Source: Corynebacterium provencense (GTDB lineage Bacteria; Actinomycetota; Actinomycetes; Mycobacteriales; Mycobacteriaceae). From it: DNA of 64,000 nt. Location of the stretch: assembly GCA_900049755.1 (NCBI GenBank), contig LT160593.1, positions 1,144,962 through 1,208,961 of the forward strand. The letters are read 5' to 3'. The stretch's first letter is position 1, and every line of letters begins with the position of its first letter. The notes under the pieces were generated by a model. It was not told where the DNA came from. It saw only the letters and a program-made list of their open reading frames with translations, and ran no database searches. Made by a program: the position numbers and the translations under genes. This document shows, in pieces, positions 1 through 8,227 of the stretch.

Positions 1-139
1 ATCTCCCCCGTCTCCCTCGTACCCGTCCACCGCACCGGCCCCTGCATCCGCACTTCCGCGGTAGGGATCAGCGTCATAGGAACTGTCGTCGTAGGCACCG
101 TCGACAGGCCCGGCAGCGGCGAAAACCGCGGACAAGGAC

Positions 140-574
140 ATGACGGCAGTGTTCGGCGAGCTCACCAACTCCACTGACAAGGACATCCACCTGACGAAGG
201 TGACCGGTGACCTTGATGCCGTGTACCAGTACCACGAGGTCGTCGACGGCGTGATGCGGGAGACCGCAGACGGTCTCACCATCCCTGCGAACAGTTCCAT
301 GACACTGGAACCCGGCGGACACCACATCATGATCATGGAGAACCATGACGACATCGCCGCCGGTGACCAGCTCACCCTTACCCTCACCGCGGAGGACGGG
401 GCGATCTACACTCTCGCCGACATTCCGGTGCGGGTGCAGCAGTCCGGGCACGAGGACTACGGCACCGACGGGATGGACATGGGAGACATGGACGGTATGG
501 ACGGCATGGACGGGACGGAGAGTTCTGGAGCCGCTCACGAGACCGGTCATGCGGACGATTCCGGACAGCACTGA
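140..574 (+). pseudogene. PCuAC-type copper chaperone, N-terminus missing or broken
   Basis: The readable part matches the periplasmic PCuAC copper chaperone family (DUF461), which binds Cu(I) outside the membrane. The fold signature is visible: a TAVFGELTN strand near residues 2-10, H32 in YHEVVDG, and LEPGGHHIMIM at 56-66 with an HxM pair. The C-terminus is Met/Asp rich (MDMGDMDGMDGMDG) and ends in a His-containing tail, both plausible extra metal ligands. Family members start with a signal peptide and a Trp-containing strand. Here the frame is closed upstream by stops at 62, 77 and 92 and no signal peptide is visible in any plus frame. The ATG at 140 is therefore probably internal, and the 5' end is lost through mutation or misassembly. 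It is followed closely by a DyP peroxidase gene. Confidence 0.6.
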
Positions 575-602
575 CAGCGGGCAGAGAGCGACGGTGACTT
601 CG

Positions 603-1880
603 ATGAAGCGACACTCGTCTTCCGGACAGCTCAGCAGGCGTTCCTTCCTCACCACGGTCGGCCTGGTCTCAGCGACCGCGGCCGCCGGGGTGACCACGGC
701 CTGTTCATCGGGGGAGGCCGGCACTGACAGCTCCGCGGATCAGCAGGGCGCCGACCGCCCTGACCCGGTCGTCCCCTTCGACGGTCCCCACCAGGCGGGG
801 ATCGCGACCCCGGTGCAGGCACACAACACGACCGTCGCCTTCACACTGCGTGACGGTGTCGGGCCGAAGGAAGTCCGCAGACTCCTGAACATCTGGACCT
901 CGGACGCCCGGAGGATGTGCTCCGGTGAGCCGGTACTGGCCGACCTGGAACCGGAACTGTCGTCAGACCCGGGCAGGCTGACCGTCACCTGCGGTTTCGG
1001 TCGCGGGCTGTTCACCGCCGCCGGGGTCGCAGACAGAGCCCCCCGCTGGCTCGGCCCCCTCCCCGCGTTCAGCACCGACCGGCTCGACCCCCGCTGGGGT
1101 GAGCGTGACCTGGTAATCCAGGTCTGCGGGGACGACAGGACCACGGTTTCCCACGCCCTGCGCATACTTGTCCGGGGCGGGGCGGACTATGCCCGCCCGT
1201 CGTGGACCCAGACCGGATTCCTGGATGTTCCCGTGGGACCTGACGGCGAGCCGGGTACACCGCGGAACCTGTTCGGCTTCAAGGACGGCACAGTCAATCC
1301 GCGCACAGAGGCAGACTTCGACGAGCAGGTGTGGATCGACGACGCTGAGGCGTCCCACCCGGCGCATGTCGGTGGTACGTGCATGGTGATCCGCCGGGTG
1401 GCGTTCGACATGCCGTTGTGGGAGTCTGCGGACCGTACGACCCGGGAGGTGTCCATGGGGCGGACAATCACCGAAGGGGCCCCTCTGACCGGTCGAGCGG
1501 AGTTCGACGAGCCTGACCTGGCCGCCATCGGAGACGACGGTCTTCCTGTCATCGACGCGCACGCCCACATCGCCCTGGCCGGCGTGCATGACGGTGACAC
1601 CCGACAGCGCATGCTGCGGCGCGCCTACAACTACGATCTGCCTGTCACCGCGGCCCGTGCCGACGGTCTGGAGGACGCGGACCTTGTCGCTCTGGCGGAC
1701 ACGGGGCTGATCTTCACCTGCTTCCAGACGGACCCGCGGACGTCGTTCATCCCGGTGCAGCGCAGGCTGGCCGACGGTGACCGGCTCAACGAGTGGATAT
1801 CCCACGTGGGATCGGCGGTGTTCTTCATTCCTCCGGGAACTGCTGAAGGGGAGTACTGGGGAGAGAAGCTGCTCGGTTAG
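603..1880 (+). CDS. Tat-exported DyP-type heme peroxidase (EfeB-like)
   Basis: A 425-residue dye-decolorising peroxidase. The N-terminus carries a twin-arginine signal (SRRSFL near residue 11) followed by a hydrophobic stretch and ACSSG, which could also act as a lipobox. The diagnostic GxxDG motif is present as G225-F-K-D228-G229; D228 is the distal catalytic acid. The proximal heme His is expected in the IDAHAHIALAG segment (H320 or H322), and MLRRAYNYD follows as in the family. Secreted DyPs of this type oxidise porphyrins or other substrates with H2O2. The ATG at 603 is chosen because it begins the Tat signal; a GTG at 594 would add three residues. The gene lies 28 bases after the copper-chaperone gene, a pairing consistent with a metal or oxidative-stress role. 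Confidence 0.85.
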   Translation: MKRHSSSGQLSRRSFLTTVGLVSATAAAGVTTACSSGEAGTDSSADQQGADRPDPVVPFDGPHQAGIATPVQAHNTTVAFTLRDGVGPKEVRRLLNIWTSDARRMCSGEPVLADLEPELSSDPGRLTVTCGFGRGLFTAAGVADRAPRWLGPLPAFSTDRLDPRWGERDLVIQVCGDDRTTVSHALRILVRGGADYARPSWTQTGFLDVPVGPDGEPGTPRNLFGFKDGTVNPRTEADFDEQVWIDDAEASHPAHVGGTCMVIRRVAFDMPLWESADRTTREVSMGRTITEGAPLTGRAEFDEPDLAAIGDDGLPVIDAHAHIALAGVHDGDTRQRMLRRAYNYDLPVTAARADGLEDADLVALADTGLIFTCFQTDPRTSFIPVQRRLADGDRLNEWISHVGSAVFFIPPGTAEGEYWGEKLLG

Positions 1881-1890
1881 GCGTCCTACC

Positions 1891-1923
1891 CCTGTTGTGT
1901 GCCTGTTGTGTGCCTGTTCTGTG
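1891..1923. repeat. three tandem 11-bp repeats upstream of thrS
   Basis: The unit CCTGTTGTGTG occurs at 1891-1901 and 1902-1912. A third copy with one change (CCTGTTCTGTG) lies at 1913-1923. The array is in the gap between the DyP gene and thrS, just upstream of the probable thrS promoter. One unit per helical turn could mean a protein-binding site, but nothing else supports that. Confidence 0.6.
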
Positions 1924-1953
1924 GCCGGGGAATGAGGCCGGGTGAGCGGCAGG

Positions 1954-1959
1954 TAAGGT
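1954..1959 (+). promoter_or_regulatory. possible thrS -10 box
   Basis: TAAGGT fits the loose corynebacterial TAnnnT -10 pattern and would give an untranslated leader of about 60 bases. No convincing -35 hexamer is visible. The start is supported by an AAGGAG ribosome binding site about 9 bases before the GTG at 2029. I see no T-box specifier structure in this short leader. Confidence 0.35.
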
Positions 1960-2028
1960 GGTGGACGGAATTATGACTGTCACCAGGTATGTGACCGTCT
2001 TCACCTTTGTGTAAGGAGCACACCACCC

Positions 2029-4122
2029 GTGAGTGAAACAGCACTGGACGCCGGCAACGGAATCGGAAACCCGGAGGTCACCGGCACCACGGTGACGTTC
2101 ACCGTTCCCGCCGGAGAGTCCGCCGGTGCGGCCATGCGCCCCCTGGACCTGCCGAACAAGGGGCCGGAGGCGATCGTCTGTGTGAAGGACGCCGAGGGCA
2201 ACCTCCGCGACCTGGCCTTCACTCCGGACACGGACACCGAGGTCACCGCGGTGCCGGCGAACACCGAAGAGGGGCGTTCCGTCATCCGCCACTCCTGCGC
2301 CCATGTGCTGGCACAGGCGGTGCAGAAGGACTTCCCCGGCACGAAGCTCGGAATCGGCCCCGCGATCCAGGACGGTTTCTACTACGACTTCGAACCGGCC
2401 GAGCCGTTCACCCCTGAGGATCTGAAGCGTCTCGAGAAGACGATGAAGAAGATCATCAAGTCCGGTCAGCGCTTCGAGCGGCGCACCTACCCCTCCGTGG
2501 AGGCCGCCCGGCAGGACTACCTCGACGAGCCTTTCAAACTGGAACTGGTCGACGACAAGTCGCGTGGTGACATCCCCGAGGGGGACGCCTCGGTCGAGGT
2601 CGGCGAAGGTGAGCTCACGGCCTACTCGAACGTGAACCCGCGCACCGGCGAGGTGGAGTGGTATGACCTGTGCCGTGGTCCCCATGTCCCGACCACCAGG
2701 TACATTCCCGCGTTCGCCCTGACCCGTACCTCGGCGGCGTACTGGCGCGGTGACCAGTCCCAGCCCGGACTGCAGCGCATCTACGGGACCGCATGGGAGT
2801 CGAAAGAGGCTCTCGACGAGTACCAGACGATGCTCGAGGAGGCGGAGAAGCGGGACCACCGGCGTCTCGGCGCCGAGCTGGACCTGTTCAGCTTCCCCGA
2901 CGAGATCGGCTCCGGTTTCCCCGTCTTCCACCCGGACGGTGCCACCGTGCGTATGGAGATGGAGGAGCATTCGCGCCGGCGTCACATCGCCGCGGGCTAC
3001 TCCTTCGTCAACACCCCGCACATCACCAAGGGGGACCTGTTCAAGAAGTCCGGGCACCTCGACTGGTACGCCGACGGCATGTTCCCTCCGATGAAGCTGG
3101 ACGAGGAGCGGGACGCCGACGGCAACATCACCCGCCAGGCCGTCGACTACTACGCGAAGCCGATGAACTGCCCGATGCACAACCTCATCTTCGCCTCGCG
3201 GGGCAGGTCGTACCGTGAACTGCCGTTGCGGTTGTTCGAGTTCGGCACCGTGTACCGCTACGAGAAGTCCGGTGTGGTGCACGGGCTGACCCGTGCCCGC
3301 GGATTCACCCAGGATGACGCCCACATCTACTGCACGGAGGACCAGCTGCAGACCGAGCTGACCACCGTGCTGGAGTTCATTGTCTCCCTGCTCAAGGACT
3401 ACGGTCTCGACGACTTCTACCTGGAACTGTCGACGAAGGACCCGAACAAGTACGTCGGTTCCGACGAGGTGTGGGAGAAGGCGACGGACACCCTGCGCGA
3501 GGTCGCCGAGCGGTCGGGACTGGACCTGGTCCCTGACCCGGCCGGCGCGGCCTTCTACGGCCCGAAGATCTCCGTCCAGGCCCGCGACGCCATCGGCCGT
3601 ACCTGGCAGATGTCCACGGTGCAGCTGGACTTCAACCTTCCGGAACGATTCGACCTGGAGTACACGGCCCCCGACGGTTCCAAGCAGCGCCCGGTGATGA
3701 TCCACCGCGCCCTGTTCGGTTCGATCGAAAGGTTCTTCGGCGTCCTGCTGGAGCACTACGCCGGTGCCTTCCCCGCATGGCTGGCCCCGCACCAGGTCAC
3801 CGGCATTCCGGTCGCCGACGAGTTCATCCCGTACCTTGAGGAGGTCACCGCGGAACTGCGGGGTCACGGCATCCGCGCCGCAGTGGACACCTCTGACGAC
3901 CGGATGCAGAAGAAGATCCGCAACCACACCACGGGCAAGGTGCCGTTCATGCTCCTCGCCGGGGCACGGGACGTCGAAGCCGGTGCGGTGAGCTTCCGCT
4001 TCCTTGACGGCACACAGGTCAACGGGGTGCCGAAGGAGGACGCCGTGCGGATCATCGCCGAGTGGGTGTCGTCCCGCCGGAACGATCAGCCGACCGGGGA
4101 AGCCGTTGACGCGCTCCGCTGA
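2029..4122 (+). CDS. thrS: threonyl-tRNA synthetase
   Basis: A 697-residue class II aminoacyl-tRNA synthetase that charges tRNA-Thr. Domains in order are an N-terminal TGS-like region (about 15-75), the editing domain beginning with the HxxxH zinc/editing motif (H88 and H92 in [11 protein letters not shown]), the class II catalytic core, and the C-terminal anticodon-binding domain. Motif 2 is seen as [21 protein letters not shown] and motif 3 near [14 protein letters not shown]. Length matches actinobacterial ThrRS. The start is GTG at 2029 behind a good ribosome binding site. It leads the cluster thrS–HIT–pgsA–patA–pimA, the same order as in mycobacteria, and the HIT gene follows after 16 bases. 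Confidence 0.97.
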   Translation: MSETALDAGNGIGNPEVTGTTVTFTVPAGESAGAAMRPLDLPNKGPEAIVCVKDAEGNLRDLAFTPDTDTEVTAVPANTEEGRSVIRHSCAHVLAQAVQKDFPGTKLGIGPAIQDGFYYDFEPAEPFTPEDLKRLEKTMKKIIKSGQRFERRTYPSVEAARQDYLDEPFKLELVDDKSRGDIPEGDASVEVGEGELTAYSNVNPRTGEVEWYDLCRGPHVPTTRYIPAFALTRTSAAYWRGDQSQPGLQRIYGTAWESKEALDEYQTMLEEAEKRDHRRLGAELDLFSFPDEIGSGFPVFHPDGATVRMEMEEHSRRRHIAAGYSFVNTPHITKGDLFKKSGHLDWYADGMFPPMKLDEERDADGNITRQAVDYYAKPMNCPMHNLIFASRGRSYRELPLRLFEFGTVYRYEKSGVVHGLTRARGFTQDDAHIYCTEDQLQTELTTVLEFIVSLLKDYGLDDFYLELSTKDPNKYVGSDEVWEKATDTLREVAERSGLDLVPDPAGAAFYGPKISVQARDAIGRTWQMSTVQLDFNLPERFDLEYTAPDGSKQRPVMIHRALFGSIERFFGVLLEHYAGAFPAWLAPHQVTGIPVADEFIPYLEEVTAELRGHGIRAAVDTSDDRMQKKIRNHTTGKVPFMLLAGARDVEAGAVSFRFLDGTQVNGVPKEDAVRIIAEWVSSRRNDQPTGEAVDALR

Positions 4123-4138
4123 CGGCCGGCCTGGTACG

Positions 4139-4675
4139 GTGACCGACCACGGGGCAGGTGTCGGTGACCGTCTGACCAGGCTGTGGGCCCCCTACAGGTC
4201 ACTGTATGTCGCCGAGCAGACCCGTCCGGAGGACCCGTTCGTGGACCTGCCCTCGGGCAGTGACGAGGACGGGCTGATCGTGGCGCGGGGGCGTGAGGTG
4301 TTCTGCATTCTCAACCTGTACCCGTACAATCCTGGTCACATGATGGTCATCCCGTACCGGAAGGTCGCCTCCTACGAGGACCTCACGGACTCGGAGACCG
4401 TGGAGTTCTCCGCGTTCACGGCGAAGGCGGTGCGCGTGCTGCGCCGGGTCTCGGACCCGGACGCCGTCAACATCGGCATGAACCTCGGACGGGCGTCAGG
4501 AGGGTCGGTTCCCGGCCACCTGCACCAGCACATTGTCCCGCGGTGGACCGGTGACGCGAACTTCATGACGGTGATCGGCGGGACGAAGGTCCTGGTCCAG
4601 GCCCTGGCGCAGACCAGGGAGCTGCTGGCGTCAGCATGGCAGGAACTTGACGAAGGTGCAGAGGAGACAGAGTAA
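4139..4675 (+). CDS. HIT-family protein, Ap4A phosphorylase-like
   Basis: A 178-residue histidine-triad protein. The catalytic triad is H127-L-H129-Q-H131 in GHLHQHIVPRW, and the substrate pocket pattern PYNPGHMMVIPYRKV is also present. HIT proteins hydrolyse or phosphorolyse dinucleoside polyphosphates. The mycobacterial protein at the same position, Rv2613c, is an Ap4A phosphorylase, so that activity is inferred by synteny. GTG at 4139 is chosen because the coding pattern starts there and the longer frame overlaps thrS. The stop codon overlaps the pgsA start (TAATG), indicating translational coupling. Confidence 0.88.
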   Translation: MTDHGAGVGDRLTRLWAPYRSLYVAEQTRPEDPFVDLPSGSDEDGLIVARGREVFCILNLYPYNPGHMMVIPYRKVASYEDLTDSETVEFSAFTAKAVRVLRRVSDPDAVNIGMNLGRASGGSVPGHLHQHIVPRWTGDANFMTVIGGTKVLVQALAQTRELLASAWQELDEGAEETE

Positions 4676-5349
4676 TGCTGAGTGTGCGCGGACGGCGTCC
4701 CGCGGCGGTGGTGGTTGAACCCGTCGCCCGGAGACTGGTGTCCTGGGGGGTGACTCCGAACACGGTGACGATCGTCTCGACGACCCTGGCCGTGGTGCTG
4801 TCAGTCGCACTCATTCCCACCGGCTGGCATTTCCCCGCCGCCGTACTGCTCGGCATCGCCGTGGCCAGTGACATGATCGACGGGACAATGGCCCGGATGA
4901 GCGGGGGAGGTACCCGATTCGGCGCCACCCTCGACGCCACCTGCGACCGCATCACCGACGGCGTCCTGTTCGGGTGCATCGCCTGGTGGATGGCCTTCCA
5001 GCACGACCACGAACCGTACCGGGGACTGTTCGCCTGTGCGCTGGTGATCATGGTCGCCAGCCAGGTCACCTCCTATGTCAAGGCTCGGGCCGAGGCGTCG
5101 GGGATCAAGGTCGACGGTGGTCTGATCGAACGTCCGGAAAGACTGATCATCGGTCTGGTGGCACTGGGGTTGTCCGGTCTCGGCGTCCCCTACGTCCTCG
5201 GCGGCGGACTGATCATCCTCGCCGTCGGGTCGGTGTACACCGTGGTCGAGAGACTGGTCATCGTCGCCCGCTCCAGTCTGGCGCAGGAGACCATCGCAGC
5301 ACCGACGGGGGCGAAGGACTTTCCGGACGCCGACATCCCGGAGCGTTAG
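4675..5349 (+). CDS. pgsA: CDP-alcohol phosphatidyltransferase, phosphatidylinositol phosphate synthase
   Basis: A 224-residue membrane enzyme with the CDP-alcohol phosphotransferase signature DG-x2-AR-x8-G-x3-D-x3-D, seen as DGTMAR then GATLDATCD around residues 66-88. Several hydrophobic segments flank it. The family joins CDP-diacylglycerol to an alcohol. In Actinobacteria the copy beside patA and pimA makes phosphatidylinositol phosphate, the first step to phosphatidylinositol and its mannosides. The substrate is inferred from this context rather than from the motif. The ATG overlaps the stop of the HIT gene. Confidence 0.9.
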   Translation: MLSVRGRRPAAVVVEPVARRLVSWGVTPNTVTIVSTTLAVVLSVALIPTGWHFPAAVLLGIAVASDMIDGTMARMSGGGTRFGATLDATCDRITDGVLFGCIAWWMAFQHDHEPYRGLFACALVIMVASQVTSYVKARAEASGIKVDGGLIERPERLIIGLVALGLSGLGVPYVLGGGLIILAVGSVYTVVERLVIVARSSLAQETIAAPTGAKDFPDADIPER

Positions 5350-5403
5350 CCGGCGCCCGAACCGTGTGCGCCCCACCATCCTGAGCACGAGAGGACCTCA
5401 CGC

Positions 5404-6339
5404 GTGACAGATCCCGACCGTCCGACCCTGTCGGAGAGACTGACGTCCCTGGCCTACCGGGCCGGCTGGACGGTGGTGCGCAGAGTCCCCGGACCGGTCG
5501 CGGCCAAGGCCTTCCAGATCATCGCGGACGTTGTCTCCGACCACGGCCGAGGGCCCGAACAGCTGCGGGCGAACCTCGGCCGGGTGGTGGGGGACGCCAA
5601 CGTCACCCGGCGCCTGGTGCGGGACTCCATGCGCTCCTACATGCGCTACTGGATGGAGGCCTTCCGACTGCCCTCCATCGCCGGGCCTGAACTGGCCCGG
5701 AAACTGGACGCCGGATTCGACCCGGAGGACATCAGACGCTTCGTCGCTGCCCGTGACCGGGGACGCGGAGTGGTCCTCACCCTCCCGCACTCGGGAAACT
5801 GGGACATGGCGGGGGTCTGGCTGGTCAACACCTTCGGCCAGTTCACCACGGTGGCGGAGAGACTGAAGCCGGAGAGCCTGTTCGAGGCTTTCGTGGAGTT
5901 CAGGGAGTCCCTCGGATTCGAGGTTCTTCCACTGTCCGGAGGGGAACAGCCGCCTTTCGGGCGTCTGCGCGAGGTCCTGCGGGCAGGTGGTGTGGTGTGC
6001 CTGATGGGGGAGCGGGACCTGTCCGGCCACGGTGTCGAGGTCGACTTCTTCGGTGAGCGTACGAGCATGCCTGCCGGCTCCTGCCGTCTGGCTCAGGAGA
6101 CCGGCGCCGCGGTGATGCCGGTGCACTCCTACTTCACCGGGGACGGCTGGGGCTTCGTCATCGACGAGGAGATCGACAGTTCCCTGCCGCTGGAGCAGAT
6201 GGTCCAGGTACAGGCGGACCGCTTCGCCGAGAACATCGCGGCGCATCCCTGTGACTGGCATCTGCTGCAGCCCCTGTGGTTCAGCGACCTGTCCGAGTCC
6301 AGGCGCAGGCGCCTGGGGCTGGAGGACACCCGGCCGTGA
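5404..6339 (+). CDS. patA: phosphatidylinositol mannoside acyltransferase (LpxL/HtrB family)
   Basis: A 311-residue lysophospholipid-acyltransferase-fold protein. The family's H-x4-D catalytic motif is visible in LPHSGNWDMAG, and a later conserved block reads VCLMGERDLSGHGVEVDFFG. PatA acylates the mannose of phosphatidylinositol mono- or dimannoside at the inner face of the plasma membrane. The assignment rests on the family plus the position between pgsA and pimA, identical to mycobacterial Rv2611c. The start is GTG at 5404 after a purine-rich ribosome site. The stop overlaps the pimA start (GTGA), so the two are co-translated. Confidence 0.9.
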   Translation: MTDPDRPTLSERLTSLAYRAGWTVVRRVPGPVAAKAFQIIADVVSDHGRGPEQLRANLGRVVGDANVTRRLVRDSMRSYMRYWMEAFRLPSIAGPELARKLDAGFDPEDIRRFVAARDRGRGVVLTLPHSGNWDMAGVWLVNTFGQFTTVAERLKPESLFEAFVEFRESLGFEVLPLSGGEQPPFGRLREVLRAGGVVCLMGERDLSGHGVEVDFFGERTSMPAGSCRLAQETGAAVMPVHSYFTGDGWGFVIDEEIDSSLPLEQMVQVQADRFAENIAAHPCDWHLLQPLWFSDLSESRRRRLGLEDTRP

Positions 6340-7487
6340 AGATAGGGATGGTCTGCCCGTATTCCTTCGACGAGCCCGGCGGGGTGCAGATCCACGCCAT
6401 CGAACTGTGCGAGGAACTGCAGCGCCGTGGGCACGAGGTCAGTCTCATCGGCCCCGGCAGTGACGCCGCGGACGTGCCCGACTTCGTCGAGTTGGGAAGA
6501 GGGGTCGTCTCGATCCCGTACAACGGTTCAGTGGCCCGGCTGGCCTTCGGCCCGCGCACGTGGCGGCACCTGCGCCGCTGGATCGGTGAGCACGACTTCG
6601 ACCTGGTCCACATCCACGAACCGAACTCCCCGAGCTACTCGATGATCACCCTGGCAGAGGCTGACGGGCCGCTGGTGGCCACCTACCACGCCTCGGCGAG
6701 CGGGTCGCGGGTACTACGGACCTTCCTGCCCGTGCTCAGGCCGTACCTGGAGAAGATCCACGCGGGCATCGCGGTGTCCGAGGAGGCCCGTCGGTGGCAG
6801 GTGGAGATGCTGTCAGGGGATCCCGTCCTCATCCCCAACGGGGTGGACACGGCGATGTACCGGTCCGCCGAACCGATGCCGGAACTGGACCCCGACCGGC
6901 CCCGCCTGATGTTCCTCGGCCGGTTCGGGGAACCGCGCAAGGGGTTCCCCGTACTTCTGCGGGCACTGCCCCGGATACTGGCGGCTGTGCCGGATCTGGA
7001 GGTCGTCGTCGCCGGCGGCGGGGATGTCACGGAGCTTCACGAGGTGCTCCGACGGGAGGGCGTCTCCCGGGTCGGTGACGGCAGCACCCGTCCCACTGTG
7101 AGGATCCTTGGCAGGGTCAGTGACGCGGACAAGGCTGCGGCACTCGCGGCGTCCGACGTCTATGTCGCACCGAACACCGGTGGTGAGAGTTTCGGCATCG
7201 TCCTGGTCGAGGCGATGGCCGCCGGTGCGGCGGTGGTAGCCAGCGACATCCCCGCTTTCGCCGCGGTCACCGACCGTGGTCGGGCGGGAAGACTGTTCGC
7301 CAACGGTTCGTCCCGGGATCTGGCGAGGACGGTCGTCGAACTGTTCTCCGACACCGGGGGGCGCCGTGAACTGACGGTCCGGGGGACGCGGCGTGCCCGG
7401 GACTTCGACTGGCAGACCGTGACCACCAGGGTCGAGCAGGTCTACGAGACGGTGGTCACCCCCGGCAGGAAGGTTGTGCCGTCATGA
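6336..7487 (+). CDS. pimA: GDP-mannose-dependent phosphatidylinositol alpha-mannosyltransferase
   Basis: A 383-residue GT4 (GT-B fold) glycosyltransferase. The N-terminal acceptor domain begins MKIGMVCPYSFDEPGGVQ with the glycine-rich loop. The C-terminal donor-binding domain contains GRFGEPRKGF and the EX7E-type block TGGESFGIVLVEAMAAG. PimA adds the first mannose to phosphatidylinositol. The start is GTG at 6336, which overlaps the patA stop; the longer upstream frame runs through patA and is not needed. The stop overlaps the ATG of the next gene (ATGA). Confidence 0.93.
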   Translation: MKIGMVCPYSFDEPGGVQIHAIELCEELQRRGHEVSLIGPGSDAADVPDFVELGRGVVSIPYNGSVARLAFGPRTWRHLRRWIGEHDFDLVHIHEPNSPSYSMITLAEADGPLVATYHASASGSRVLRTFLPVLRPYLEKIHAGIAVSEEARRWQVEMLSGDPVLIPNGVDTAMYRSAEPMPELDPDRPRLMFLGRFGEPRKGFPVLLRALPRILAAVPDLEVVVAGGGDVTELHEVLRREGVSRVGDGSTRPTVRILGRVSDADKAAALAASDVYVAPNTGGESFGIVLVEAMAAGAAVVASDIPAFAAVTDRGRAGRLFANGSSRDLARTVVELFSDTGGRRELTVRGTRRARDFDWQTVTTRVEQVYETVVTPGRKVVPS

Positions 7488-7994
7488 TTCCCGGGTGGCT
7501 TCTTGTCGCGGTGGTGGCCGTCGCGGTGGTCGTGGTGGTCGGTATCTGGTTGTCGGGACTCGCTTCCCGGCTCAACCGTCTGCACATCCGGACTGATTCG
7601 GCCCGGGTGAATCTGGAGGGTGCGCTGCAGGCCCGTGCCGCGGTGATCGGGGTGCTGCGGCCGGACCTGTGCCGCGGTGATCGGGGTGCTGCGGCCGGAC
7701 CTGCTGCCGGCGGTCAGCCGGGCCGGCGGGCTGGCACTGCGTGCCGAGGACATGGGTGCCAGGTCGGACGCCGAGAATGTGCTGCTGCAGGAGCTGGACA
7801 GGGAGGACATCGCGAGCCCGTCGTTCGTCGCCGCGTCGACGAAGGTCGATCTTGCCGCCCGGTTCTACAACGATGCCGTGGGGGACACCCTGGGGCTCCG
7901 GTCGCGTCCGGTGGTCAGGGTGTTCCGTCTGGCGGGGTCGGCACCCTTGCCCGCCTACTATGAGGCGATGTCGGTGGGGGACAGTTCGCAGTAG
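7484..7994 (+). CDS. LemA-like single-pass membrane protein, frame broken by a 34-bp tandem duplication
   Basis: The first frame gives an N-terminal hydrophobic helix (about residues 4-25) and then RLNRLHIRTDSARVNLEGAL. The conserved part continues only in another frame, from LRPDLLPAVSRAGG to ARFYNDAVGDTLGLRSRPVVRVFRLAG, which resembles the C-terminal half of LemA-family proteins. The switch falls exactly on the tandem duplication at 7635-7702. Removing one 34-base copy gives one frame of 158 residues from the ATG at 7484 to the stop at 7992-7994. The start overlaps the pimA stop. Function is unknown. Either a recent slippage mutation or an assembly error explains the break; the exactness of the repeat does not separate them. 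Confidence 0.65.
7635..7702. repeat. exact 34-bp tandem duplication
   Basis: Bases 7635-7668 are repeated without change at 7669-7702. The unit length is not a multiple of three and shifts the frame of the surrounding gene. Deleting one copy restores a continuous coding frame. Confidence 0.95.
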
Positions 7995-8030
7995 TCGTGG
8001 TGACGGATCCCGCCCGCGGCTTCCCAATTT

Positions 8031-8042
8031 TGGCCTAGGCCA
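8031..8042. promoter_or_regulatory. 12-bp palindrome upstream of pdxS (candidate operator 1)
   Basis: TGGCCTAGGCCA is a perfect palindrome. It sits just before a possible -10 box TATCAT (8044-8049), with TTCCCA at 8021-8026 as a weak -35, so a bound protein would cover the promoter spacer. A second palindrome with the same CCTAGG centre lies 43 bp downstream. It does not look like the PdxR/MocR site I know from C. glutamicum. Confidence 0.4.
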
Positions 8043-8073
8043 TTATCATCTCCCGGGTAGACGGGAAAGGAAC

Positions 8074-8085
8074 TGTCCTAGGACA
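8074..8085. promoter_or_regulatory. 12-bp palindrome upstream of pdxS (candidate operator 2)
   Basis: TGTCCTAGGACA is a perfect palindrome sharing the CCTAGG core with the site at 8031-8042. Centre-to-centre distance is 43 bp, about four helical turns, as expected for two cooperating dimers on one DNA face. It would lie in the pdxS leader. Confidence 0.4.
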
Positions 8086-8152
8086 ATCCGACGGTGTGTG
8101 GAAGAGCATGCCCCGGATCCGGCGGTCCCCGGTACCGGACGTGCGTGACCTG

Positions 8153-8189
8153 CAGACACAGTCAGACACAGTCAGGCACAGTCAGGCAC
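8153..8189. repeat. 10-bp tandem repeat in the pdxS leader
   Basis: The unit CAGACACAGT appears at 8153-8162 and 8163-8172, then CAGGCACAGT at 8173-8182 and a partial fourth copy. It lies 39 bases before the pdxS ATG, in the probable untranslated leader. Role unknown. Confidence 0.6.
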
Positions 8190-8227
8190 GCACAGAATCC
8201 CAGACACCGACAGTGAGGACCATCGCG

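Noticed and set aside
1825..3927. Long minus-strand frames opposite thrS, secD, the alaS region and carB
   Set aside because: They are antisense shadows caused by high GC; the plus-strand genes are complete and conserved.
8153..8189. CRISPR-like short repeats
   Set aside because: The units are 10 bp with no spacers, and no cas genes are present.
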